DNA of 55,663 nucleotides, taken from Prevotella sp. (GTDB taxonomy: Bacteria > Bacteroidota > Bacteroidia > Bacteroidales > Bacteroidaceae). Shown here in pieces: positions 16,068-25,400 of this stretch. The stretch spans positions 1 through 55,663 of the forward strand of contig JAFTGH010000052.1 in assembly GCA_017458005.1 (NCBI GenBank), written 5' to 3'. The stretch's first letter is position 1; each line of letters begins with the position of its first letter. The translations under genes and the position numbers were made by a program. The notes under the pieces were generated by a model. That model was not told where the DNA came from and searched no databases. It worked only from the letters and a program-made list of their open reading frames with translations.

Positions 16068-18026
16068 ATGGATATTTATAGTTATTCTTTCCTGATACTC
16101 TTGCTGCCTGCGCTGTCATTCGTGATTCTTGCGCTGGCAGGCATGAAGATGTCCCATAAGACGGCAGGTCTTATCGGAACGACATCCCTGGGACTGGTGA
16201 CGGTATTGTCGTATCTCACGGCGTTCAGTTATTTCACGGCTCCACGCCTCGCTGACGGTACGTTTGCTACTGTTGTTCCTTATAACTTCACATGGCTGCC
16301 GTTGGGCAATCTGCATTTCGACATGGGTGTCCTGTTAGACCCCATCTCCGTGATGATGCTCATTGTCATCTCGACAGTATCGTTGATGGTGCATATCTAC
16401 TCGTTCGGCTATATGCATGGTGAGAAGGGCTTCCAGCGCTACTATGCGTTCCTGAGCCTGTTCACCATGTCTATGCTGGGCTTGGTAGTCGCCACGAATA
16501 TCTTCCAGATGTACACCTTCTGGGAGTTGGTGGGTGTATCCTCTTATCTGTTGATTGGATTCTACTATCCTTTGAAGCCTGCCATCGCAGCCTCTAAGAA
16601 GGCGTTCATCGTGACACGCTTCGCGGATATGTTCTTCCTGATAGGTATCCTGCTCTTCGGCTATTATACTGACTCGTTCAGTTTCTCTTTCGCGGGAGAT
16701 ATCGTGATGGGCGAGGGCACCACGCCATTTATTCAGGGTAATGCCGCCAAGGCACTTGCCGCAGGAGGCTTCATCTTGCCTACGGCATTGGTGTTGATGT
16801 TCATCGGTGGTGCCGGTAAGAGTGCGATGTTCCCGTTGCATATCTGGTTGCCCGATGCCATGGAGGGTCCTACACCAGTCAGTGCGCTGATTCACGCCGC
16901 TACGATGGTGGTTGCTGGTGTGTTCCAGATCGCCCGTATGTTCCCCTTATGGATTGAGTATGCGCAGCCGCAGTTGAGCATTGTGGTATGGGTAGGTGTC
17001 TTCACCGCTTTCTATGCCGCAGCCGTTGCCTGTGCCCAGAGTGATATCAAGCGTGTGCTTGCCTTCTCCACTATCTCGCAGATTGCCTTTATGATGGTGG
17101 CACTGGGCGTTAGTCTGCCGGGTGAGCATGCCGTGCTCGACAATCATGCTCAGTTAGGTTTCATGGCAGGTATGTTCCACCTGTTCACTCATGCCATGTT
17201 CAAGGCATGTCTGTTCCTGGGTGCTGGTTGTATCATCCATGCCGTACATAGTAATGAGATGTCGATGATGGGTGGTTTGCGTAAGTATATGCCTATTACC
17301 CACATCACTTTCCTGATCTCCTGTCTTGCCATCGCAGGTATTCCTCCGTTCTCGGGATTCTTCTCGAAGGACGAGATCCTGACGGCATGTATGCACTACA
17401 GTCCCGTCTGCGGTTGGATCATGACAGGTGTTGCCGCCATGACAGCCTTCTATATGTTCCGTCTGTACTACGGTATCTTCTGGGGTACGGAGAATAAGGA
17501 GGCTCACGAGCATCACACCCCACATGAGGCACCTTGGACGATGACGTTCCCGCTCATCTTCCTGTCGGTAGTGACCTGCCTGTGTGGTTTCCTGCCTTTC
17601 GGACATTTCGTTTCCGCCAGTGGTCTTGCCTATGACATCCACCTCGACTGGAGTGTGGCTGCCACCTCTATTGTGATCGCTGTCTGCTCTATCTGTCTCG
17701 CCACCTATATCTATAAAGGTGAGAGTCAGCCCATCGCCGACCGTCTGTACAAGACGTTCCCGAAGTTGCATCAGGCAGCCTATAAGCGTTTCTATCAGGA
17801 TGAGATATGGCAGTATGTCACTCACCGTATCATCTTCCGTTGCGTATCCAAGCCAGTGGCATGGTTCGACCGTCATGTGGTTGACGGCACCTTCAACTTC
17901 CTTGCTTGGGGAGCCAACGAGGCCGGTGAGTCTATTCGTCCTTGGCAAAGTGGTGACGTGCGTCAGTATGCCGTATGGTTCCTGACGGGCACCGTAGCAC
18001 TGACGCTTATTTTGCTGGCGATTTAA
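16068..18026 (+). CDS. nuoL: Complex I subunit NuoL
   Basis: A 652-residue antiporter-like subunit with many transmembrane helices and a C-terminal hydrophilic/lateral helix region. Visible landmarks: FDMGVLLDPISVMMLIVI, YTFWELVGVSSYLLIGFYY (Glu153, proton channel), GGAGKSAMFPLHIWLPDAMEGPTPVSALIHAATMV (channel Lys and His) and HAMFKACLFLGAG. It drives proton translocation at the tip of the membrane arm. Its stop is followed by a 64-nt AT-rich tandem spacer before nuoM. Confidence 0.96.
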   Translation: MDIYSYSFLILLLPALSFVILALAGMKMSHKTAGLIGTTSLGLVTVLSYLTAFSYFTAPRLADGTFATVVPYNFTWLPLGNLHFDMGVLLDPISVMMLIVISTVSLMVHIYSFGYMHGEKGFQRYYAFLSLFTMSMLGLVVATNIFQMYTFWELVGVSSYLLIGFYYPLKPAIAASKKAFIVTRFADMFFLIGILLFGYYTDSFSFSFAGDIVMGEGTTPFIQGNAAKALAAGGFILPTALVLMFIGGAGKSAMFPLHIWLPDAMEGPTPVSALIHAATMVVAGVFQIARMFPLWIEYAQPQLSIVVWVGVFTAFYAAAVACAQSDIKRVLAFSTISQIAFMMVALGVSLPGEHAVLDNHAQLGFMAGMFHLFTHAMFKACLFLGAGCIIHAVHSNEMSMMGGLRKYMPITHITFLISCLAIAGIPPFSGFFSKDEILTACMHYSPVCGWIMTGVAAMTAFYMFRLYYGIFWGTENKEAHEHHTPHEAPWTMTFPLIFLSVVTCLCGFLPFGHFVSASGLAYDIHLDWSVAATSIVIAVCSICLATYIYKGESQPIADRLYKTFPKLHQAAYKRFYQDEIWQYVTHRIIFRCVSKPVAWFDRHVVDGTFNFLAWGANEAGESIRPWQSGDVRQYAVWFLTGTVALTLILLAI

Positions 18027-18090
18027 TAGCGATATAACGATATAGCGATATAACGATATACGAAATAACGAAATAACGAGATAACGAAAA
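18027..18090 (+). repeat. CGATATAA-type tandem spacer between nuoL and nuoM
   Basis: 64 nt made of short units such as GCGATATAACGATATA, then CGAAATAA and CGAGATAA. A 14-nt stretch (CGATATAACGATAT) is the exact reverse complement of 53818-53831 in an unrelated operon spacer. No hairpin typical of a terminator is present. Confidence 0.8.
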
Positions 18091-19572
18091 ATGAATATAT
18101 TAAGTCTTTTCGTAATAATTCCTGCCCTGATGTTGTTAGGTCTCTGGCTTGCCAAGAACCTCAATCAGGTGCGTGGCGTGATGGTGGCTGGTGCCTCTTG
18201 CCTGCTTGCCTTGTCGGTATGGCTTACCATCTATTTCATCCAGCAGCGCAGTGCAGGTAATACCGATGTGATGCTGCTGACAGCCTCCATCCCCTGGTTT
18301 AAGCCTTTGAACATTGCCTATTCCGTAGGTGTTGACGGTATCTCCGTGGTGATGTTGCTCCTGTCGAGCATCATCGTGTTCACGGGAACGTTTGCCTCTT
18401 GGCAGTTGAAGCCCATGACGAAGGAGTATTTCCTGTGGTTCACCCTCCTCTCAACAGGTGTGTACGGCTTCTTCATCTGCACGGATATGTTTACCATGTT
18501 CATGTTCTATGAGGTGGCGTTGATTCCCATGTACCTGTTGATTGGTGTATGGGGTAGTGGTAACAAGGAGTATGCCGCCATGAAACTGACGTTGATGCTG
18601 ATGGGAGGCTCCGCCCTGTTGATTCTCGGTATCTTGGGTATCTACTATTACAGTGGCGCCACGACGATGAATGTCAATGCCATCGCCGCGATGCATAATA
18701 TCCCAGTAGAGACTCAGAAGGTGTTCTTCCCCTTTATCTTCATCGGCTTTGGCGTGCTGGGCGCGTTGTTCCCCTTCCACACATGGTCTCCTGACGGTCA
18801 TGCCTCAGCGCCTACGGCAGTGTCTATGCTGCATGCTGGTGTGCTGATGAAACTCGGAGGCTACGGCTGTTTCCGTGTCGCCATGTACCTGTTGCCGGAT
18901 GCCGCCAACGAACTGGCGTGGATCTTCCTGATACTGACGACCATCTCAGTTGTGTATGGTGCCTTCTCGGCATGTGTACAGACCGACTTGAAGTATATCA
19001 ACGCCTATTCTTCCGTGTCACACTGTGGCTTGGTGCTCTTCGCTCTGTTGATGATGACCAAGACATCCTGCACGGGTGCTATCCTGCAGATGTTGTCACA
19101 CGGTCTGATGACGGCACTCTTCTTCGCCCTTATCGGTATGATCTATGGACGTACCCATACTCGTGACATCCGCTACTTGGATGGTTTGATGAAAATCATG
19201 CCTTTCCTCGCTGTGGGTTATGTGGTGGCAGGTCTTGCCAACCTCGGTCTGCCGGGCTTCTCAGGATTCATCGCTGAGATGACTATCTTCGTGGGCTCGT
19301 TCGAGAATGCCGACCAGTTCCATCGTATCGCCACCATCATCGCATGTACCTCTATCGTCGTCACAGCGGTCTATATCCTCCGTGTGGTAGGTAAGATCCT
19401 GTATGGCGAGGTGAAGAACAAGCATTATCTGGAGTTGACGGATGCCACGTGGGATGAGCGAGTCGCAGTCATCTGCCTCATCGCTTGTGTCGCTGGTCTC
19501 GGCTTGTTCCCACTCTGGGCAAGCAATGTCATCTCTGATGCCGTAGGACCTATTTTGGCTAACATCATTTAA
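18091..19572 (+). CDS. nuoM: Complex I subunit NuoM
   Basis: A 493-residue antiporter-like subunit of about fourteen helices. MFMFYEVALIPMYLLIGVWG holds the channel glutamate (Glu141), FPFHTWSPDGHASAPTAVSMLHAGVLMKLGGYG is the ND4 signature, and SHCGLVLFALLMM and LANLGLPGFSGFIAE follow. It forms one of three proton channels. nuoN starts 18 bp downstream. Confidence 0.96.
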   Translation: MNILSLFVIIPALMLLGLWLAKNLNQVRGVMVAGASCLLALSVWLTIYFIQQRSAGNTDVMLLTASIPWFKPLNIAYSVGVDGISVVMLLLSSIIVFTGTFASWQLKPMTKEYFLWFTLLSTGVYGFFICTDMFTMFMFYEVALIPMYLLIGVWGSGNKEYAAMKLTLMLMGGSALLILGILGIYYYSGATTMNVNAIAAMHNIPVETQKVFFPFIFIGFGVLGALFPFHTWSPDGHASAPTAVSMLHAGVLMKLGGYGCFRVAMYLLPDAANELAWIFLILTTISVVYGAFSACVQTDLKYINAYSSVSHCGLVLFALLMMTKTSCTGAILQMLSHGLMTALFFALIGMIYGRTHTRDIRYLDGLMKIMPFLAVGYVVAGLANLGLPGFSGFIAEMTIFVGSFENADQFHRIATIIACTSIVVTAVYILRVVGKILYGEVKNKHYLELTDATWDERVAVICLIACVAGLGLFPLWASNVISDAVGPILANII

Positions 19573-19590
19573 TCAAGGAGGATATAAGAT

Positions 19591-21039
19591 ATGAATTACG
19601 GACAATTTCTGAATATGGTTCCAGAATACTATCTCGTATTAATCCTGATAGTTGTATTCCTGGCGGACCTCTTTACGCATAAGAATGAGAAGAAACTCGA
19701 TATCATGTATGCTGTCGCCGGGGGCTTGACAATCGTCTTGCCAGTATGGATTGCCTTGATGGCAAAACCTGCTGAGGCTTTTGGTGGTATGTATGTCGCC
19801 ACGGAGGCTGCTAACGTGATGAAGATCATCCTCTCTGTCGGTACTGCCATTGTCATCGTCATGGCACAGCCTTGGCTGCAGAACGAAGTCGGCAACAAGG
19901 TCGGTGAGTTCTACGAGTTGGTTATATCCACCCTCCTCGGTATGTTTATCATGACATCCAGTGGTAATTTCCTCATGTTCTTCCTCGGACTGGAGATGGC
20001 GAGTGTGCCTATGGCATGTCTCGTTGCCTTCGATAAGTGGAAGAAGAACTCTGCCGAGGGTGCCGCCAAGTATATCCTCGTCGCTACCTTCTCCAGTGGC
20101 GTGATGCTCTATGGCATCTCGTTTATCTATGGTGCGACGGGCACTCTGTACTTCGCCGACGTTGCCAATGCGCTAACAGCCAACAGCCAACAGCCAATAG
20201 CACTCGCCATCATGGGACTGGTGTTCTTCTTCAGTGGACTGGGCTTCAAACTCTCACTCGTACCGTTCCATTTCTGGACGGCAGACACCTATGAGGGGGC
20301 TCCTACACCTGTTACAGGTTACCTGAGCGTGGTGTCTAAGGGGGCCGCAGCCTTTGCGCTGATGATGATTATGGTGAAGGTGTTTGCACCACTCACAGCA
20401 TATTGGGAGTATCTGCTCTATATCGTCATCGTACTGAGTATCACGATAGCCAACCTCTTCGCTATCCGCCAGAAGGAGTTGAAGCGCTTCATGGCATTCA
20501 GTTCTATCTCTCAGGCAGGATATATCATGCTCGCCGTCATTGGCAGCAGTCAGATGGGTATGGCGTCGTTGATGTACTACGTACTGGTCTATGTAGTTGC
20601 CAATATGGCTGTGTTCACTGTGATTAGCACGGTGGAGCAGAACAATGGTGGTACGACGATGATGGCAAGTTACGACGGCTTCTATCAGACGAACCCGAAA
20701 CTGGCGTTCTTGATGACACTTGCCCTGTTCTCACTGGCAGGTATTCCTCCGTTCGCTGGTATGTTCTCGAAGTTCTTCGTCTTCATGGCGGCAGCGCAGC
20801 AGGGCTCGTTCTGGGCTTACTTTGTAGTATTCATCGCCTTGATCAATACGGTGGTGTCACTTTACTACTACTTGCTGATCGTCAAGGCAATGTATATCAA
20901 GTCGTCGGAGAGTCCCCTACCTACGTTCAAGACTGATGTCAACACACGTCTTGCTCTTGCCGTCTGCACGGCAGGCATCGCACTGCTTGGTATCTGCTCT
21001 TGCATTTACGACTGGCTCTTTGCCTCTTCTGTGATGTAA
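19591..21039 (+). CDS. nuoN: Complex I subunit NuoN
   Basis: A 482-residue antiporter-like subunit. [33 protein letters not shown] (channel Glu and Lys), [36 protein letters not shown] and [17 protein letters not shown] identify it. A loop near residue 196-202 contains SQQP, encoded by a tandem AACAGCC word (20176-20196) that also occurs in the malQ linker. It is the last nuo gene; a UUCG-loop terminator follows at 21063. Confidence 0.96.
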   Translation: MNYGQFLNMVPEYYLVLILIVVFLADLFTHKNEKKLDIMYAVAGGLTIVLPVWIALMAKPAEAFGGMYVATEAANVMKIILSVGTAIVIVMAQPWLQNEVGNKVGEFYELVISTLLGMFIMTSSGNFLMFFLGLEMASVPMACLVAFDKWKKNSAEGAAKYILVATFSSGVMLYGISFIYGATGTLYFADVANALTANSQQPIALAIMGLVFFFSGLGFKLSLVPFHFWTADTYEGAPTPVTGYLSVVSKGAAAFALMMIMVKVFAPLTAYWEYLLYIVIVLSITIANLFAIRQKELKRFMAFSSISQAGYIMLAVIGSSQMGMASLMYYVLVYVVANMAVFTVISTVEQNNGGTTMMASYDGFYQTNPKLAFLMTLALFSLAGIPPFAGMFSKFFVFMAAAQQGSFWAYFVVFIALINTVVSLYYYLLIVKAMYIKSSESPLPTFKTDVNTRLALAVCTAGIALLGICSCIYDWLFASSVM

Positions 21040-21062
21040 AAAGCAATTGTTATCAAATAAAG

Positions 21063-21091
21063 AAAGTGCGTCTTCGGATGCACTTTTTTTT
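21063..21091 (+). terminator. Terminator of the nuo operon
   Basis: A 10-bp stem (21063-21072 with 21077-21086) closes on a TTCG tetraloop and ends in a T7 run. Its core GTGCGTCTTCGGATGCAC is identical to the core of the next terminator at 21851. Confidence 0.92.
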
Positions 21092-21178
21092 ATTGCTTTT
21101 TCTTGATATAAATCATCGAAAACACCCTTTTTGACCGTTTTGTGTACGAAAACAATGCCACTGAATGTAAAAAGTCCT

Positions 21179-21186
21179 TACCTTTG
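21179..21186 (+). promoter_or_regulatory. -7 box of the outer-membrane protein gene
   Basis: TACCTTTG at 21179-21186, about 69 bp upstream of the ATG, leaves a 5' leader of about 60 nt that includes an A-rich TTAAAAAGGTAAAAAG stretch. The -33 is weak. Confidence 0.65.
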
Positions 21187-21254
21187 CAGCGCAATTCGAA
21201 AGAGTTGTGTAAACATATTTAGGATAATTATTAATTAAAAAGGTAAAAAGAATT

Positions 21255-21809
21255 ATGAAAAAGATTATGATGACTCTCGTTGCCGTTGCTATGGCAACAA
21301 CAATGAACGCTCAGGCTTACATTGGTGGTGGTATCGGTTTCCAGACGACCTCACAGGGTGATGTTACAAATACCATTGTTAAGTTGATGCCAGAGGTTGG
21401 TTATAATATCAACGACAAATGGGCTGTAGGTATCGCTCTCGGTTATGGTCACACCAAGAATTCTGTAGAGGTGAATGATGTTGAGGTTAGCAGAAAGACT
21501 GATGTATTCACTATTTCTCCTTATGCTCGTTATACTTTCGTGAAGTTTGACAAGGTAAACCTCTTCGTAGACGGTGGCTTGTCTTACACTCACACGAAGG
21601 CTGGTGATGACAAGAACAACACTTTCGCTATTGGTTTCAAGCCAGGTGTTGCTGTTAACCTGAACGATAAGTTGAGTTTCGTTACTCACTTCGGTTTCTT
21701 GGGCTACCAGAACAGCAAGGATGATTATGATGGTGCTGAGGCTGCTAATACCTTTGGTCTCGACCTTGATGGTTCAAGCCTGACCTTCGGTCTGTACTAC
21801 AACTTCTAA
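21255..21809 (+). CDS. Outer-membrane beta-barrel protein (porin-like, OmpA-barrel size)
   Basis: A 184-residue protein with a signal peptide (MKKIMMTLVAVAMATTMNAQA). The mature part alternates polar and hydrophobic residues in about eight strands: AYIGGGIGFQT, KLMPEVGYNIN, WAVGIALGYGH, DVFTISPYARYTF, VNLFVDGGLSYTH, FAIGFKPGVAVNL, LSFVTHFGFLGYQ and SSLTFGLYYNF. It ends in Phe, as outer-membrane barrels do. This fits the small PF13505-type barrels abundant in Bacteroidota. Ligand or role is unknown; it may be a structural or small-solute pore. It has its own promoter and lies between two near-identical terminators. Confidence 0.85.
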   Translation: MKKIMMTLVAVAMATTMNAQAYIGGGIGFQTTSQGDVTNTIVKLMPEVGYNINDKWAVGIALGYGHTKNSVEVNDVEVSRKTDVFTISPYARYTFVKFDKVNLFVDGGLSYTHTKAGDDKNNTFAIGFKPGVAVNLNDKLSFVTHFGFLGYQNSKDDYDGAEAANTFGLDLDGSSLTFGLYYNF

Positions 21810-21850
21810 TCAAAAGGAAAAGCATTATATTTAAATAAATTTCCTGACTA

Positions 21851-21880
21851 GGGGGTGCGTCTTCGGATGCACCCCCTTTC
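21851..21880 (+). terminator. Terminator of the outer-membrane protein gene
   Basis: An 11-bp GC-rich stem (21851-21861 with 21866-21876) with a TTCG loop is followed by a short T tract. It shares the 18-nt core with the nuo terminator. Confidence 0.85.
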
Positions 21881-22318
21881 TCGTCTTCCATGATAAATAA
21901 TTGACAAAAGGTCTCTCAGGTTTCGCGCGAAATCCATCAAGTCCTGATTGGGTCTCAAATACGCGAAATATGGAGGGTTGTCGTAATTCGTTGATAATGA
22001 GAGTGTTTTGTGCTTTGAGGACTTTTTTGACCCTAAAAACACCCCTAAAAAGGTGCAAAATAGTAGGTAACTCACGATTTTTTGCAGCCTTTTGACGGAA
22101 AAAGGTAGGCTCTTCACGACCAGGAGGTGCCTCCTCCCGACCGTGAAGAGCCTACTATCGTCCCTCGAAGGTACGTCCTTCCTCGTTTTTAACCCTGAAA
22201 AGTCCCGTTTTTTGCCTCCTCAATTTCTAGAAGCACCAAAAATCCATACACGAATTTCGACCAAAATCCTTGACATAAGGTAGTCAATTACTATTGGTAT
22301 TCGATGTTGCTGTATAAG
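21881..22318. other. 438-bp gene-poor intergenic region
   Basis: No convincing gene on either strand. Short open frames here have atypical composition and no recognisable motif. Visible structure: a 12-bp palindrome TTTCGCGCGAAA at 21921-21932; a nested inverted repeat at 22105-22155; and a degenerate copy of that repeat's left arm (GTAGGTAACTCACGA against GTAGGCTCTTCACGA) about 50 nt upstream. It may be a decayed or mobile repeat sequence. Confidence 0.55.
22105..22155. repeat. Nested inverted repeat
   Basis: Outer arms GTAGGCTCTTCACG (22105-22118) and its exact complement (22142-22155) enclose an inner palindrome AGGAGG-TG-CCTCCT (22122-22135). There is no T tract after it, so it is unlikely to be an ordinary terminator. 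Confidence 0.85.
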
Positions 22319-22347
22319 CGAAACGCTCCACAAAAGGGAGCGTTTCG
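22319..22347. terminator. Hairpin terminator after the minus-strand peptide gene
   Basis: A perfect 11-bp stem CGAAACGCTCC/GGAGCGTTTCG with a 7-nt loop. On the minus strand it begins 9 nt after the stop of the 46-aa peptide gene, the expected place for its terminator. The T-rich side (TTGTTTATT) is on the plus strand, so it may work in both directions. Confidence 0.7.
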
Positions 22348-22355
22348 TTGTTTAT

Positions 22356-22496
22356 TCAGAGGATGGGTTCGTCGTGATATTCTTCTTCTATGTCAACATT
22401 ATAGTTACTTCCACTTTCACTGACGACCAGAAGAGAAAGGGAAGTGATTCTGATGACCTCCGTTGTCGGTGTGAAATATGTCTTTTTACTCTTCAT
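22356..22496 (-). CDS. 46-residue small protein, unknown function
   Basis: The minus-strand frame runs ATG 22496-22494 to TGA 22358-22356. The peptide starts MKSKKTYFTPTTEVIRIT, continues SLSLLVVSESGS and ends in a strongly acidic tail with EEEYHDEPIL. It begins only 3 nt after the stop of the large secreted protein (22500-26066) and is followed at 9 nt by a hairpin, so it looks like the last gene of a two-gene operon. Short proteins starting M-K-K/S-x-Y-x-x-P-x-x-E-V are common in Prevotella-like genomes as uncharacterised proteins; I know no function. A lone Ser-rich hydrophobic middle argues against a classical signal peptide. Confidence 0.6.
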   Translation of the reverse strand: MKSKKTYFTPTTEVIRITSLSLLVVSESGSNYNVDIEEEYHDEPIL

Positions 22497-22499
22497 GGC

Positions 22500-25400
22500 T
22501 TACTTCTTATTGATGTATTTCTTTCCTTTGCGGACGATGATTCCTTTCGTTTGCTCACTCACAGGCATCCCCTTGAGGTTATAGGGGGGAGCCGTCAATG
22601 TGGCAGGCTTCATAGGAACGAGTTGGATACCCGTCACATCATCCGATGTCACCTCAATGGTACGAACACCATTAGGTATGGAAGAGCCTGCAATATAGGC
22701 ACGACCAGCAGGAACATTGGTGGCACTTCCCAATTTGCGGAATGCGATGTTTGTACCAGTGCCAGACAAGACGTAGTTGCCTGCATCCACATTACCTTCA
22801 TCTACATGTGCTTCCAAGATATTGTCTTCAATAGAATTAGGTACAGAGGTGGCAAGTGGAATGTCTGCATAGACTGCTGTACCAACAGTTCCAGCCAAGA
22901 AGAGTCCTGTCTTTGCAGGAATATTTCCACTCACTTGAGTCATCTTAATCTTGTTATCATTCACAGATGCCTTATATGCCTTTATCGTACCATTTTCAGG
23001 GAAGTTAAGAGCAAATTTGGACGAGAAGGTGGCATAGCCTGCTTCAGTGACAGATACTGGAATTGCATCCAGTTTTTGAATGTAAATGTAGTCGAGCCAG
23101 TTCTGGGAATTGTCTTTACCTTGACTACTGCTAACAGTCAGTTCTGTACTCTCTGTTATTGTGAAGGCATCAGAGGTGAAGGTGCTTATGGCATATGTTG
23201 GGGATGGTACAAAAGACCCCAATGTAGTACTTCCATATTTGAAAGTCCAGGTAGAGGAGTTGGTGGTACCAATACCAGCATAGACTTTATAACTGCCAGC
23301 AGGTAGTGTGGTGATGGTGGCGTTAGTCACCGCTCCACATTTCCCCATAGAACCAAGGGTAAGAGCATATGCTTCTCCTTTACCGAAGTCAGGAGTTGGT
23401 CCTTCCCAAGTCCAAGATCTAGTTCCGCTGATATCCTCACCTTCATGGTAAAATATTACATTTGTTGCTACCTGCGAGTAATCTATCGTTTTGTTGATAT
23501 TATTATTTGCTAATGTGAAATGCAATTCCTCACCATAGTGCAGTTCTTTATTATTAGTACTTCTGGCTTCTGTCTCATAGAGATTCGTGCCTTTCAGTAT
23601 GAAACGAGGATACATGAAGCGATAGGTCCTGTTGGCAGTCTGTGCACGGAAAGTTACACTTCCGATATTGTCACCCATTTTTGAGGTTGCCGTGAGATTG
23701 AAGTCCGACATGACGGTGATAGTCAATTCATCGGAAAGACCAGTCTTTCCTCCGTTTTCAGTGTCGTCTGTAGCCTCAGCAGTGAAGACGACATCACCCA
23801 CTTGGCTTGGCGTAAAGGTGTAGGTGCAGGTTGTAGGATCAGTAGTGGAACTTTCAGCAACAACGTCATCATTTGAATTTTTGATGACAGTTTTGGTAAT
23901 GGTTGCTGTTCCTTTAGCAGATGCATTCGCTGTGATAGTCACCTTTTTGCGGCTGTCATTCGTCATGTCAACACAAAAGTCTTCTGTTGTAAATGCCACA
24001 TCGGGTGTAGATTCATCATATTCGCCAGTCTTTATAAGATAGAGATAGTCAACCCAGAAAGAACCACCACTGTTTACAGCCTCAATAGTCAGTGGCTGAT
24101 TGGTCTTCACCGTGATGCCCTCTTTGGTGTACTCCTTGATATAGCCAGACACATCTTCTGTTGTCAATGACAAGACGGACTTGTCGCCCACCTTGAATGT
24201 GAATTGTGCAGTGCTACTGGTGTGAGTGTCACCAATGGCAGCGACAAGTGTGTATTTGCCTTTTGGGATGTTAGTGACAGTAACAGGACTTTTGACCTCT
24301 CCTGCTGCTCCATTTGATGCAAAGCGTAATGCATAGGCTTCACCCGAACCTTCAGTAATTTTGCTAAAGTCTCTAGTCGCAATTGTTACACCCGTAATAT
24401 CCTCTCCTTCTGTATAATAGGAGACACCCGTTATTGCTGTAGCAGCGTAGTTGAGAGTTTCTACTTGGTTTGTGCCAGTAGGAGTATATGACTTTACATA
24501 GTTGACAGATTTATTTTGAATATTCGATGTGTTCTTTGCTGCCTCATACAACGTATTCTCACTTAAGATATACCTTGGATACTTGTAATATACTTCATTA
24601 TTAGCGTCAGAAGCACCTTCTAACAAGGTTGTGCCAAAACTATTTCTGATAGTATAAGAGTAATTGGGTTCTGCATCCAACTGGGACTGATAAGTATTCT
24701 TGTCAGCACCAGGTACTAATAAGTCAATTAGATATTGTATATCACGTTTTAGATATTCATTATGCAAATGACTACGATACAATGGTAAGAGTTGTGAGAT
24801 GTATGTTTTTGTACTGGTTTCAATACCGAAATTGATTACGAAGCGTCCTCCTTCAAGATCTTTTGCTGCTCCCCCAGTAACAACATTGCTAGAGAATGTA
24901 CAATCGGTTCCATTTGCATCGGTGACACCAGGGATATTGATGGTCATCTCACGGAACTGACTCTTCTTGTATCTAGGCACTTTAACCTGAAAAGTCAGCG
25001 TGCCGTTGGCATAACTGACGTTTTGTATTGATGCTTTATGGTAGAGATAATAGTACTCCCAAACCTCATCGGCACCAGCGACCCAGAACTGGTCTTTCTT
25101 AGCTGACGTACCGGATTGTGAGATATCCTTCAGAAGAGTAAGTGCTGCGTTTGTCATGCCATGGGTGCCGCCCAATATCATTGACGTGCCATCGGCTGTG
25201 TCGATATAGGTTTCCTTCAAGGTGTTCTCATGATTCATGAAGAAGAGACGCTCCCATGCACCCGTGGGTTTCAGGGTAAAAGTGGTGGGCATGCCCTTTG
25301 TTTTGTCTGTCCAGTCAGAAAGAAGTTTCGACTGTGGAGGGTATTCATTAGAGGCATTCTGGCAGATGTTCCAACAGATTTCATCTGAGGCGACGCCAGC

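Noticed and set aside
17154-18164. 336-codon minus-strand open frame over nuoL and the nuoL-nuoM spacer
   Set aside because: It is antisense to a conserved subunit; no motif, and its start lies within nuoM.
21848-22283. Several 60-90 codon frames in the intergenic region after the barrel gene
   Set aside because: They overlap a terminator and an inverted repeat, conflict with each other on both strands and lack plausible start regions or motifs.
22374-23306. 310-codon plus-strand open frame opposite the large secreted protein gene
   Set aside because: It is antisense to a frame with a signal peptide, repeated modules and a known C-terminal motif, and its own translation is Cys/Arg/His-rich with no family pattern.
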